Source of the DNA: Betaproteobacteria bacterium
GTDB taxonomy: Bacteria; Pseudomonadota; Gammaproteobacteria; Burkholderiales; Rhodocyclaceae
Direction: 5' to 3'
Assembly (NCBI GenBank): GCA_028065725.1
Contig: JAPTVL010000528.1
Location: 1 to 6,184, forward strand
Length of the DNA stretch: 6,184 nucleotides
Below, piece after piece: positions 1-6,184 of the stretch. The position numbers and the translations under genes are program-made. The notes beneath the pieces are model-generated. The model ran no database searches, was not told the origin of the DNA, and saw only the letters and a program-made list of their open reading frames with translations. Numbering within the stretch: the stretch's first letter is position 1; each line of letters begins with the position of its first letter.

Positions 1-212
1 TAGAGCGGCAGGCTCGCGATGTCCCGGCCTTCGAGGCTTCTCGCGTGGGCACGCAGGGTGTCGGCGTCGAGGCGGCTGATCCAGATGTGGTGACTGTCTT
101 CGCCGGCCAGGCGGGCGAGCAGGTCGTCCACCAGCGACGGCGGGGTGAGTTCGCCGGATTGATACAGGCTACGGAGGGTGGTGATATTCAGGTTGGAAAT
201 CTTGGAAATCAT
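1..212 (-). CDS. atzF: Allophanate hydrolase, N-terminal part (3' end beyond window)
   Basis: Allophanate hydrolase splits allophanate into two ammonia and two CO2 in the cytoplasm, the last step of biuret, cyanurate and some urea pathways. Only the first 70 residues are visible and the frame runs open off the window edge. They match the family's amidase-domain N-terminus: a helix with LRSLYQSGELTP (residues 13-24), then HHIWISRL (41-48) and a run ending ASLPL just before the expected Tyr-Gly-Ile-Pro and amidase catalytic region, which is off the window. The catalytic Lys-Ser-Ser residues and the C-terminal domain therefore cannot be checked. The ATG at 212 is chosen because the codons after it look like those of the neighbours. 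An in-frame ATG at 266 would add 18 residues rich in rare A/T-ending codons. Neither start has a good Shine-Dalgarno. The gene follows the cupin after 59 nt and would complete the BiuH pathway. Family identity is strong; the start is uncertain. Confidence 0.85.
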   Translation of the reverse strand, partial: MISKISNLNITTLRSLYQSGELTPPSLVDDLLARLAGEDSHHIWISRLDADTLRAHARSLEGRDIASLPL

Positions 213-232
213 GTCAATCGATTTTGAGGGGG

Positions 233-249
233 GAATGCCTGAGGCATTC
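233..249. repeat. Perfect 7-bp inverted repeat upstream of allophanate hydrolase
   Basis: GAATGCC, a 3-base spacer and GGCATTC form a perfect inverted repeat in the only sizeable gap of the operon, 21 to 37 nt before the atzF start at 212. As RNA on the minus strand it would fold a short hairpin followed by a C-run, not a U-run, so it does not look like a terminator of the operon. It could be an operator half-site pair, an RNA processing or attenuation element, or chance. If translation starts at 266 it lies inside the coding region. Confidence 0.5.
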
Positions 250-271
250 GCTTGTTTTGAAACCATCCACT

Positions 272-628
272 TTATACAAAAAGCACGGGTGCTTCCCAGA
301 CCGCCAGCACCACGCAGCCTTCCGGACTGGCGACACTGTGCCGCGTGCCGGGAAGGCTCACCAACAGGGTGCCGGCGTGATACACCCCACGCTCGTCCTG
401 CTGGGCGCCGGCCAGGATCTGGATGTATTCCATGCCCGTGTGCAGATGCTCGGGCACCGTCGCACCGGGAGCATAGCGCAGCAGGGCGAGCTTGGTATTG
501 CCCGCGGCATCCTGATAAAGCGGGCTGAGCTCCACCCCCGGCCCCAGGGGCTCCCAGGAAAATTCGCCCAGCCGCCCGGGAATCGAGGCGAGGTCGACAA
601 AGACAAGGCCGGAAGCGGTCTCAGCCAT
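272..628 (-). CDS. Small single-domain cupin protein (ChrR-type cupin)
   Basis: A 118-residue protein that is almost entirely one cupin barrel and is probably cytoplasmic (no signal peptide). Cupin motif 1 is textbook: G55, five residues, H61-L-H63, three residues, E67, six residues, G74. Motif 2 is G86...P93-G94...H97. This gives the usual metal-binding set H61, H63, E67 and H97. It resembles the small ChrR-like cupin group, whose members include metal sensors and dioxygenases, so the reaction cannot be read from the fold. The ATG at 628 overlaps the end of the upstream hydrolase by 8 bp with a weak AAGG before it, pointing to translational coupling. An ATG at 670 would extend into an unrelated Arg-rich leader and is less likely. 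Its place between two urea-oligomer hydrolases suggests a role in the same pathway, for instance acting on a ureido intermediate or sensing a ligand, but no function is shown by the sequence. Confidence 0.8.
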   Translation of the reverse strand: MAETASGLVFVDLASIPGRLGEFSWEPLGPGVELSPLYQDAAGNTKLALLRYAPGATVPEHLHTGMEYIQILAGAQQDERGVYHAGTLLVSLPGTRHSVASPEGCVVLAVWEAPVLFV

Positions 629-1292
629 ATGCCTTGTCCAGTCCTGCGAGCACCGTCTCGCAACTCGCAACCCAGCCGACGATGCCGCCCTGGGCCGTGA
701 TCATGTCGAGCGTGGCGCGCTTGAATTCGGGGAAATAGCTCTCGGTGCCGTCCTCGACCAGCAGGCATTCGTAGCCCCGGTCGTTGGCTTCCCGCATGGT
801 GGTCTGCACGCACACCTCGGTGGTGACGCCGGTGAACAGCAGATGGGTCACGCCCAGTTGCTGCAATATCTCCTGTAGCGGCGTGGCATAGAACGCGCCC
901 TTGCCGGGCTTGGCGATCTCGATCTCGCCCGGCGCGGGCTTGAGTGCATCGATGATGGCGTTGCCCGGCTCGCCGTCAACCAGCAGACGGCCCATCGGGC
1001 CGGCGTCGCCGATCCTCAGGCGGCAGTCGCCGCGCTGGCGCTTGGCCGGCGGACAGTCGGACAGGTCGGGCTGGTGGGCTTCGCGGGTGTGGATCACCGG
1101 CAACCCCAGCCGGCGGGCCGTCGCCAGCAGCCGGGCAATCACCGGCACGCAGGCCTGCAGCAGGCTCACGTCGTTGCCCAGCGCGGCGCCAAAGCCGCCG
1201 GGCTCGATGAAGTCGCGCTGCATGTCGATGATGACCAGGGCAGGCAGCCGCTCGGGCAGTGCATAGGGATAGGGGCGTGCGTCAATGTGCAT
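621..1292 (-). CDS. Isochorismatase-family cysteine hydrolase, candidate triuret hydrolase (TrtA-like)
   Basis: A 223-residue cytoplasmic amidohydrolase of the isochorismatase (cysteine hydrolase) fold. The catalytic triad is intact: D23 in IIDMQRDF, K128 in [11 protein letters not shown], and nucleophile C161 in [12 protein letters not shown]201 in AQGGIVGW matches the conserved Gln of biuret hydrolases. It is a clear paralogue of the BiuH-like protein in this operon (shared IHTRE.H.PDLSD, GEPG and TTMR.AND stretches). It differs around the pocket, with ESYFPEFK (184-191) where BiuH has CCGATD, and with a loop one residue shorter between K84 and D96. Triuret hydrolase TrtA is known as a BiuH-related enzyme encoded next to biuH, hydrolysing triuret to carboxybiuret, which decays to biuret; that is the best guess here. 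Another ureide or carbamoyl amide is possible. Start ATG 1292 is chosen over 1307 and 1364 because GGAGAAG sits 6 nt before it. It overlaps the ATPase gene by 11 bp and the cupin by 8 bp. Confidence 0.8.
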   Translation of the reverse strand: MHIDARPYPYALPERLPALVIIDMQRDFIEPGGFGAALGNDVSLLQACVPVIARLLATARRLGLPVIHTREAHQPDLSDCPPAKRQRGDCRLRIGDAGPMGRLLVDGEPGNAIIDALKPAPGEIEIAKPGKGAFYATPLQEILQQLGVTHLLFTGVTTEVCVQTTMREANDRGYECLLVEDGTESYFPEFKRATLDMITAQGGIVGWVASCETVLAGLDKAYG

Positions 1293-2817
1293 GCGCTTCT
1301 TCTCCATGGCCCGCCATATGGCGGCCGATGACGATGGGGTTGGCCTCGGCGGGCGTAGTTTCATAGACCAGCCGCCCGCCGGACATGACGAGGATGCGGT
1401 CTGACAGTTCCAGGATTTCGTCGAGATCCTCGCTCACCAGCAGCACCGCCGCACCGGCGTTGCGCGCAGCCATGATGCGGTCATGGATCTCGGCCACCGC
1501 AGTGAAATCGAGGCCGAAGCAGGGGTTGGCCACCACCAGCACGTTGGGCTGTTCGCCCAGTTCGCGGGCGAGGATGGCCCGCTGCACGTTGCCACCCGAA
1601 AGGTCGCCGATGGGCGTGTGGGGGTTCGGCGGGCGCACCTTGAAATCGGCGATGGCACGTATTGCAGTTGCCGCCATCACGCGCCGGCGCAGAAAACCGC
1701 TCAAGCTGTAAGGCGGCTGATCGAAGCGGCGAAAGGCAAGGTTCTCCGCCACGCTCAGGCGTGGCACGCTGGCGTTGCGCAGCGGTTCCTCGGGCAGGCA
1801 GTGGAAGCGGTGGCGCAGCAGCTCGCGGCGGCGGCCGCTGTAGGCTTCGCCCATGACACGGATCGCGCCGCCCGACGGCGAACGCTGTCCGGCCAGCGCC
1901 TCCACCAGTTCGCGCTGGCCGTTGCCGGAGACGCCGGCGATACCGACGATCTCGCCCGCCCTCACCGCCAGCGACAGCGCGTGGACGGCAGTCGTGCCGC
2001 TGTCGTCCTCCACGCCGAGGTCGGCGATGTCCAGTTTCAGCGGCTGCGTCTCCACGGTCATCCGGTCCAGCGCGGCACGAGTGAATTCGCTGCCCACCAT
2101 CATCTCGGCCAGCCCCTTGACGTCGATCTCGGACACCCGTGCCGAGCCGGCATGCCTGCCCCGACGCAGTACCGTGACATCGTCGGCATAGGCCATGACT
2201 TCGCGGAACTTGTGGCTGATCATCAGCACGCTCAGGTCGGCCTCGCGGGTCATGGCGCGAATCTGTCCCAGCACCTCGTCGGCTTCGTCGGGGGTGAGCA
2301 CCGAGGTGGGCTCGTCAAGGATCAGCACCTTCACGTCGAGTAGGAGCTGCTTGATGATTTCCAGCTTCTGCTTTTCCCCGGCCGCCAGCTGATTCACCGA
2401 AACATCCAGCGGCAGCCGGAAGGGCATGCCTTGCATGCGTTCGCCGAGCGCTCTGCGCTCTTTCTTCCAGTCGATCACCGCAGGCAGGTGCGGCCGCGCC
2501 AGCACCAGATTTTCAAGCACGGTCATGTTGGGGATCAGGGTGAAATGCTGGTAGACCATGCCGATTCCCAGGTCGTGCGCATCGCGCGGATTGGCGACAC
2601 TCTGCTGGTGTTCGCCAACCACGATCTCGCCCTCGTCCGGTGCATGGAAGCCAACCAGACACTTCACCAGGGTGCTTTTGCCAGCGCCGTTCTCGCCCAG
2701 CAGGGCATGGATGCTGCCCTGCCGGAGTTTCAGCGAAACCTGATCCAGCGCCAGCAGTTCGCCGAAGCGCTTGCTGACCTTGATGGCTTCCAGCGCAAGG
2801 CGATGCGTCACGCCCAT
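1282..2817 (-). CDS. ABC importer ATPase with two nucleotide-binding domains (BMP/PnrA-type transporter)
   Basis: A 511-residue cytoplasmic ATPase that would drive the importer formed with the two permeases and binding protein in this operon. Two ABC domains lie in tandem. Domain 1 (about 7-240) is complete: Walker [10 protein letters not shown] (41-49), Q-loop Q90, signature LAAGEKQ (144-150), Walker B with D168-E169, and switch His202. Domain 2 (about 260-500) has the degenerate Walker A GVSGNGQR (295-302) with no GKS/T, as is usual for sugar/nucleoside-type double ATPases, and a good LSGGN signature (406-410). Its Walker B region reads NPCFGLD (431-437), where many relatives have QPTRGLD, and PEEP (342-345) replaces the common PEDR. 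The length fits the family (about 500). The ATG at 2817 overlaps the biuH stop by 10 bp, with GAGG 7 nt upstream. Separation from the permease genes by biuH is unusual. The family is certain; the substrate is not. Confidence 0.93.
   Translation of the reverse strand: MGVTHRLALEAIKVSKRFGELLALDQVSLKLRQGSIHALLGENGAGKSTLVKCLVGFHAPDEGEIVVGEHQQSVANPRDAHDLGIGMVYQHFTLIPNMTVLENLVLARPHLPAVIDWKKERRALGERMQGMPFRLPLDVSVNQLAAGEKQKLEIIKQLLLDVKVLILDEPTSVLTPDEADEVLGQIRAMTREADLSVLMISHKFREVMAYADDVTVLRRGRHAGSARVSEIDVKGLAEMMVGSEFTRAALDRMTVETQPLKLDIADLGVEDDSGTTAVHALSLAVRAGEIVGIAGVSGNGQRELVEALAGQRSPSGGAIRVMGEAYSGRRRELLRHRFHCLPEEPLRNASVPRLSVAENLAFRRFDQPPYSLSGFLRRRVMAATAIRAIADFKVRPPNPHTPIGDLSGGNVQRAILARELGEQPNVLVVANPCFGLDFTAVAEIHDRIMAARNAGAAVLLVSEDLDEILELSDRILVMSGGRLVYETTPAEANPIVIGRHMAGHGEEAHAH
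1299..1305 (-). promoter_or_regulatory. Ribosome binding site fixing the start of the candidate triuret hydrolase
   Basis: GGAGAAG on the minus strand lies 6 nt before the ATG at 1292, inside the last codons of the ATPase gene. The alternative ATG at 1307 is part of this same motif and has no purine-rich stretch of its own, so this site decides the start. Confidence 0.7.
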
Positions 2818-3494
2818 CCCAGCGCCTCAAGCAGCTGCGCAGACGAGGCGACCGCGCCGAACACCCCGCCCTGCATTTTCACCATTTTCAGGGCAGCCAG
2901 ATGGTTGACGCGATCGGTGGCGCCGCAGCAGTCCTCCAACAGCAGGCATTCGAATCCCATGTCATTGGCATTGCGCATGGTGGTGTGCACGCATACGTCG
3001 GTAGTAATGCCGGTGAGAATCAGGTTGCGGATGCCTGCCTTGTGCAGCAGCAGTTCAAGGTCGGTGGCATAGAAGGAACCCTTGCCCGGCTTGTCGATGA
3101 TCGGCTCGCCCGGCAGCGGCGCGAGTTCCGGGATGATTTCCCAGCCGGGTTCGCCACGTACCAGCACCTTGCCGCAGGGCCCCGGATCGCCGATGCCGGC
3201 TCCGATGCGCCGGCTGCGCCAGCGCTTGTTGCCGGGCAGGTCGGACAAGTCGGGACGGTGCCCTTCGCGGGTATGGATCACCATCATGCCGAGGTGCCGC
3301 GCCAGCGACAGCACCCGGACGATGGATTCGATGGGCGCCCGGGTCAGGGACAGGTCGTAGCCCATGCGATCGACGTAGCCGCCGTGGCCGCAGAAGTCGG
3401 ACTGCATGTCGATGATGATCAGTGCCGTATTGTCCACCCGCAAATCGCCGTCGTAAGGCCACGGGTAGGGGTCGGCCGCCAGGAACACACTCAT
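2808..3494 (-). CDS. biuH: Biuret hydrolase (biuret amidohydrolase, isochorismatase family)
   Basis: Hydrolyses biuret to allophanate and ammonia in the cytoplasm (EC 3.5.1.84). The 228-residue protein matches, from memory, the characterised Rhizobium leguminosarum BiuH along nearly its whole length: ADPYPWPY at the N-terminus, then [34 protein letters not shown] and EDCCGATD. The triad is D29 (IIDMQSDF), K135 (DKPGKGSF) and nucleophile C168 (TTDVCVHTT), in the same spacing as D36, K142 and C175 of BiuH. Q208 (KMQGGVFG) matches the substrate-contacting Gln. It starts at ATG 3494 with GGAGAG 6 nt upstream and follows permease 2 after 21 nt. It overlaps the ATPase start by 10 bp, so an enzyme gene is wedged between two subunits of one transporter. 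The product would feed allophanate hydrolase, encoded last. A related ureide hydrolase is possible, but the resemblance to BiuH is high. Confidence 0.87.
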   Translation of the reverse strand: MSVFLAADPYPWPYDGDLRVDNTALIIIDMQSDFCGHGGYVDRMGYDLSLTRAPIESIVRVLSLARHLGMMVIHTREGHRPDLSDLPGNKRWRSRRIGAGIGDPGPCGKVLVRGEPGWEIIPELAPLPGEPIIDKPGKGSFYATDLELLLHKAGIRNLILTGITTDVCVHTTMRNANDMGFECLLLEDCCGATDRVNHLAALKMVKMQGGVFGAVASSAQLLEALGWA

Positions 3495-3500
3495 GTATTA

Positions 3501-3506
3501 CTCTCC
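3501..3506 (-). promoter_or_regulatory. Ribosome binding site of biuH
   Basis: GGAGAG on the minus strand, 6 nt before the biuH ATG at 3494, lies in the 21-nt gap after permease 2. It is the strongest Shine-Dalgarno in the operon, which would suit high expression of the hydrolase. No promoter-like element fits in the gap, so biuH is probably read from the same transcript as the transporter genes. Confidence 0.65.
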
Positions 3507-3515
3507 ATTGATTCT

Positions 3516-4436
3516 TTAACGGGACGCCAACGCGCCCGGCATGCCTGAACGCACCCGGGTCGAGGAAGCGGAGATCATCAGTATCAGGGTCAGGACATAC
3601 GGGGCAGCGTTGAACAGGTAGTAGCCCCAGGTCACGCCCACCGACTGCAATGACGGCCCCAGGGCGCCGGCACCGCCGAACAGCAGCGAGGCATAAAGAC
3701 ACCGCATCGGATCCCAGCGCGCGAAGATCACCAGCGCCACCGCCATCAGGCCCTGCCCGCTGGACAAGCCTTCGCTCCAGCCGCCCGGGTAATACAGCGA
3801 CAGGAAGGCCCCGCCGACGCCGGCCAGAAAGCCGCCGGCCATGGTGGCGAGCATGCGAACGCCGTTGACGTTCAACCCCATCGCGCGCGCCGCCTCGTCG
3901 CTCTCGCCCACCGTGCGGATGGTCAGTCCCCAGCGGGTGCTGCGGAAAAACCAGGCCATGGCGGGCGCCAGGATCACGCCGACGATGAACAGCACGTTGA
4001 TCTCCAGTGCCGCGCGCAAGGCCGGGTTATCGCTCCAGGCACCCAGACTCAAGGCAGGCAGGTGCGGTGCGCTGGGCTGGATCAGCGGCTTGCCGAGGAA
4101 GAAGGCCAGGCCGGTGCCGAGGATCATCAGGGCGATGCCGACGGCGATGTCGTTGACCCGCGGCTGCTGGCACAGCAGTGCGTGAACGAAACCCAGAACC
4201 ACGCCGGCAGCACCGGCTGCCAGTACGCCGAGCCAGGGCGAGCCACTGATCCAGGCCACGCCGTAGCCGGCCATCGCGCCCATGACGAGGTTGCCTTCGA
4301 GGCCGAGATTGATGCGACCGCTCTTCTCGGTCAGGCACTCGCCAAGGCTGACGAACAGGAAAGGCGTGCCCACCCGGATGGCACCGCCGAGGACGGCAAT
4401 GACGACCGTCGTCCACTCGATCGATTCGATATTCAT
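3516..4436 (-). CDS. ABC importer permease 2 (BMP/PnrA-type, NupQ-like)
   Basis: A 306-residue inner-membrane permease of the BPD_transp_2 family, one of two that would form the heterodimeric channel of the importer. It is very hydrophobic, with about eight apparent membrane segments. Near the N-terminus it carries the family motif EKSGRINLGLEG (37-48), and later a cytoplasmic loop GESDEAARAMGL (177-188) that should contact the ATPase, as the EAA loop does in other importers. The length is normal for the second permease of nucleoside-type systems such as Bacillus NupQ. It starts at ATG 4436 with GGGAG 6 nt upstream. Its start codon overlaps the stop of permease 1 (ATGA), so the two are surely co-translated. 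It ends with TAA at 3516, 21 nt before biuH. The family is secure; the transported compound cannot be read from the permease. Confidence 0.93.
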   Translation of the reverse strand: MNIESIEWTTVVIAVLGGAIRVGTPFLFVSLGECLTEKSGRINLGLEGNLVMGAMAGYGVAWISGSPWLGVLAAGAAGVVLGFVHALLCQQPRVNDIAVGIALMILGTGLAFFLGKPLIQPSAPHLPALSLGAWSDNPALRAALEINVLFIVGVILAPAMAWFFRSTRWGLTIRTVGESDEAARAMGLNVNGVRMLATMAGGFLAGVGGAFLSLYYPGGWSEGLSSGQGLMAVALVIFARWDPMRCLYASLLFGGAGALGPSLQSVGVTWGYYLFNAAPYVLTLILMISASSTRVRSGMPGALASR

Positions 4437-5470
4437 GACGCGCTCCCGCGCCGCCTGGCCAGCCTGGCGAACACAGCTTCGCTCGCCAGGATGAGAATGA
4501 AAATAATGCCCTGCAGCACCAGGCTGGTGGCGTCCGGCAGATCGTGATCGCGCTGCATCAGTCCGCTGGCGGCGCGGATGCCGCCGAACAGGATGGCCAT
4601 GGGAATGATGGCGAGCGGATGGTGGCGGGCAGCGAAGGCAATGAGGATGCCCTCGTAACCGTAACCGGCATTCAGCGAAGTATTGGCACGGCCGTGCACG
4701 GCGGCCACTTCCACCATGCCTGCGAGACCGGCGGCGGCGCCGCCCATCATGCACGTCAGGAAGACGATGCGGCCCACCGGAAGACCGGAGAGTTTGGCGG
4801 CGCGCACGTTGCCGCCCACCATGTCGACCGCGAAGCCGAACACCGTGCGCTTGTAGAGCACCCACAGAATCAGGCAGGCGATCAGCCCGAAGCCGAAGCC
4901 CCAGTGGATGGAGGATTCGCCCAGCGCGCCCAGCATATGGGTGTCGCCGATGTGATGGGTGGAAGGCTTGTTGAGGGTTTCGGGATCGCGCAGCGGCCCG
5001 ATCACCAGGAAACTCAGGATGGCGATGCCGATGTAGTTGAACAGCAGGGAACTGATGGTTTCGTTGACATTGCGGCTGTGGCGCAGCCAGCCCACCAGCC
5101 CGATCAGCAGACCGCCCGTCAACATGGCCGCCAGGGCCATGCCGGTGAGGGCCACCCACGGGCCGGCGTCGACCAACGCCAGGCCGGTCAGCGCGGCGGC
5201 GAGGCCGCCCAGCACCACCGCGCCCTCGCCGCCGATCACGATCAACCCCAGCCGTGCCGGCAACGCGGTGCACAGCGCCGTAAGCATCAGCGGCGCCGCG
5301 CTGGTGAGGGTGTTCTGCCAGGAAAACCAGGTACCGAATGCGCCCCGGAAGATGGACTGGTACACCTCCGTCACGTTCGCCCCGGCCAGGCCGACGAAGC
5401 CCCCGAACAAAACTAGGGACAAGGCCAGCGCAGTCAGGGGAACCAGAAAGGACACAAACGGCATTGGCAT
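4433..5470 (-). CDS. ABC importer permease 1 (BMP/PnrA-type, NupP-like)
   Basis: A 345-residue inner-membrane permease of the BPD_transp_2 family and the partner of permease 2. It opens with a hydrophobic segment (about 5-30), then shows GLIVIGGEG (75-83), the counterpart of the GxEG motif typical of these permeases. A conserved cytoplasmic loop GGNVRAAKLSGLPVG (near residue 220) would be the ATPase contact. It is longer than permease 2, as in Bacillus NupP versus NupQ. The ATG at 5470 is preceded by AAGGGA at 5 nt spacing, only 2 nt after the binding-protein stop. A second in-frame ATG two codons on is possible but is worse spaced. Expected role: half of the membrane channel that receives substrate from the periplasmic binding protein next to it. 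Substrate is inferred only from the operon (urea oligomers); nucleosides or purines would be the default for the family. Confidence 0.92.
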   Translation of the reverse strand: MPMPFVSFLVPLTALALSLVLFGGFVGLAGANVTEVYQSIFRGAFGTWFSWQNTLTSAAPLMLTALCTALPARLGLIVIGGEGAVVLGGLAAALTGLALVDAGPWVALTGMALAAMLTGGLLIGLVGWLRHSRNVNETISSLLFNYIGIAILSFLVIGPLRDPETLNKPSTHHIGDTHMLGALGESSIHWGFGFGLIACLILWVLYKRTVFGFAVDMVGGNVRAAKLSGLPVGRIVFLTCMMGGAAAGLAGMVEVAAVHGRANTSLNAGYGYEGILIAFAARHHPLAIIPMAILFGGIRAASGLMQRDHDLPDATSLVLQGIIFILILASEAVFARLARRRGSAS

Positions 5471-5472
5471 GC

Positions 5473-6184
5473 TTATCCCTTGGCGCTGCCGACCACGCCC
5501 TCGACCAGCCAGTTCATGCTTTCAAGCCAGATGTCGGTTTGTCCGTATGCCTTGCCCTTGGGGATCACCACCTTGCCGGTGTTGTCCTTGATCGGGCCCT
5601 GGTAGACCACGAAGTCGCCCTTCATGAACTGGGCGCGCACCTTGTCGGCATGCGCTTTGGCCTTGGCGCTGACCGCCTTGCCGTAGGGTGAGCTCTTGAC
5701 CAAACCTTCCTTGAAGCCGCCGCGGACCAGGTTGGGGATCTTGGTGCCCTTGGAAATCATGGTGGCGTAGTCGAGATAGACCTTGCTCCAGTTCCATTCC
5801 GCGCCGGTGAGGAAGCCCTTGGGCGCGAGCTTCGACTGATCGGCGTGATAGCCGCAGGAATAGACGCCGCGTTTCTCCGCTGTTTCCACCACCACCTTGG
5901 GACTGTCGACGTGGCAGGTCAGCACGTCTACCCCCTGGTCGATCAGGCTGTTGGCGGATTCGGCTTCCTTCACCGGATTCGACCAGCCGCCGGTGAACAC
6001 CACCTGCACCGTGATCTTGGGGTTGACGCTGCGGGCCGCCATGGTGAAGTTGTTGATGTTGCGCAGCACCTGGGGAATCGGCATGGCCGCGATGTAGCCC
6101 AGCTTGCCGGTCTTGCTCGTGTGGCCGGCAACGATGCCCGACACGTACACCGCTTCGTCGATGTAGCCGAAGTAGCTGCCGACG
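5473..6184 (-). CDS. BMP-family ABC transporter substrate-binding protein (5' end beyond window)
   Basis: The C-terminal 236 residues of a periplasmic binding protein of the BMP/Med (PnrA-like) family. The frame is open through the right edge, and the visible part already starts inside the domain with YFGYIDEAVYVSG, so the real start and the signal peptide lie outside the window. The GTG at 6150 is an internal valine codon, not a start. Family landmarks are GKLGYIAAMPIP (26-37), the GGWSNPVKE segment (65-73) that lies near the ligand in relatives, HVDSP, WNWSKVY, YQGPIKDNTGKV, and the closing MNWLVEGVVG (223-232). The full protein should be about 350-370 residues. It ends with TAA 2 nt before permease 1. 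Relatives bind nucleosides or purines; here the neighbouring biuret and allophanate hydrolases make a urea oligomer or similar N-rich compound more likely, which is inference. Confidence 0.9.
   Translation of the reverse strand, partial: VGSYFGYIDEAVYVSGIVAGHTSKTGKLGYIAAMPIPQVLRNINNFTMAARSVNPKITVQVVFTGGWSNPVKEAESANSLIDQGVDVLTCHVDSPKVVVETAEKRGVYSCGYHADQSKLAPKGFLTGAEWNWSKVYLDYATMISKGTKIPNLVRGGFKEGLVKSSPYGKAVSAKAKAHADKVRAQFMKGDFVVYQGPIKDNTGKVVIPKGKAYGQTDIWLESMNWLVEGVVGSAKG

Noticed and set aside
254..300. Promoter for atzF suggested by TATAAA near the cupin stop
   Set aside because: No -35 hexamer at suitable spacing, and the TATAAA overlaps the GTA-TAA end of the cupin gene.
224..700. Plus-strand open frame over the cupin and the gap
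   Set aside because: No recognisable domain, and it is antisense to a cupin with all its motifs intact.
1293..1364. Longer N-terminus for the candidate triuret hydrolase
   Set aside because: The added residues are Pro/Ser/Arg-rich and come from the ATPase coding region in another frame; the GGAGAAG site supports 1292.
1483..2343. Long plus-strand open frame opposite the ATPase gene
   Set aside because: It is rich in His, Ala, Gln and Arg, has no family resemblance and mirrors a clearly real ABC ATPase on the other strand; such shadows are common in high-GC DNA.
2423..2440. Paired GCATGC palindromes
   Set aside because: They fall within ordinary ATPase codons and have no gene boundary nearby; probably chance.
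4437..5273. Possible extension of permease 2 upstream of ATG 4436
   Set aside because: The frame stays open but the translation is an Arg/His/Pro-rich shadow of permease 1. The ATG at 4436 has a good ribosome site and an ATGA overlap.
4544..5416. Long plus-strand open frame opposite permease 1
   Set aside because: Its composition (His/Gln/Gly/Ala-rich) is an antisense artefact of a membrane-protein gene, and no ribosome site or family motif is seen.

Overview
The window is a block of tightly packed genes, all on the minus strand, from a high-GC bacterium. Codon use and protein character suggest a proteobacterium, possibly a betaproteobacterium, but the sequence alone does not fix the taxon. 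Read in the direction of transcription (from position 6184 down to 1) it is one probable operon with eight genes, cut at both ends by the window.

The right half (6184 to 3516) encodes the binding protein (5' end missing) and two membrane permeases of a BMP/PnrA-type ABC importer, a family best known for nucleoside uptake. A biuret hydrolase homologue (biuH, 3494-2808) follows, and then the importer's double ATPase (2817-1282). Next come a second, divergent isochorismatase-fold cysteine hydrolase (1292-621, a candidate triuret hydrolase), a small single-domain cupin (628-272), and the first 70 codons of allophanate hydrolase (atzF, from 212 to the window edge). The junctions are 4-11 bp overlaps or gaps of 2 and 21 nt. 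The one exception is the 59-nt gap before atzF, which holds a perfect short inverted repeat. There is no gene-free stretch above 300 bases and I see no RNA gene, mobile element or CRISPR array.

The genes fit one nitrogen-scavenging route. The importer would bring in a urea oligomer. The candidate triuret hydrolase would convert triuret to biuret (through unstable carboxybiuret), BiuH would convert biuret to allophanate plus ammonia, and allophanate hydrolase would release the last two ammonia and two CO2. The BiuH and allophanate hydrolase assignments rest on strong sequence resemblance. The triuret step, the importer's substrate and the cupin's job are inferred from context and are the parts most worth testing.
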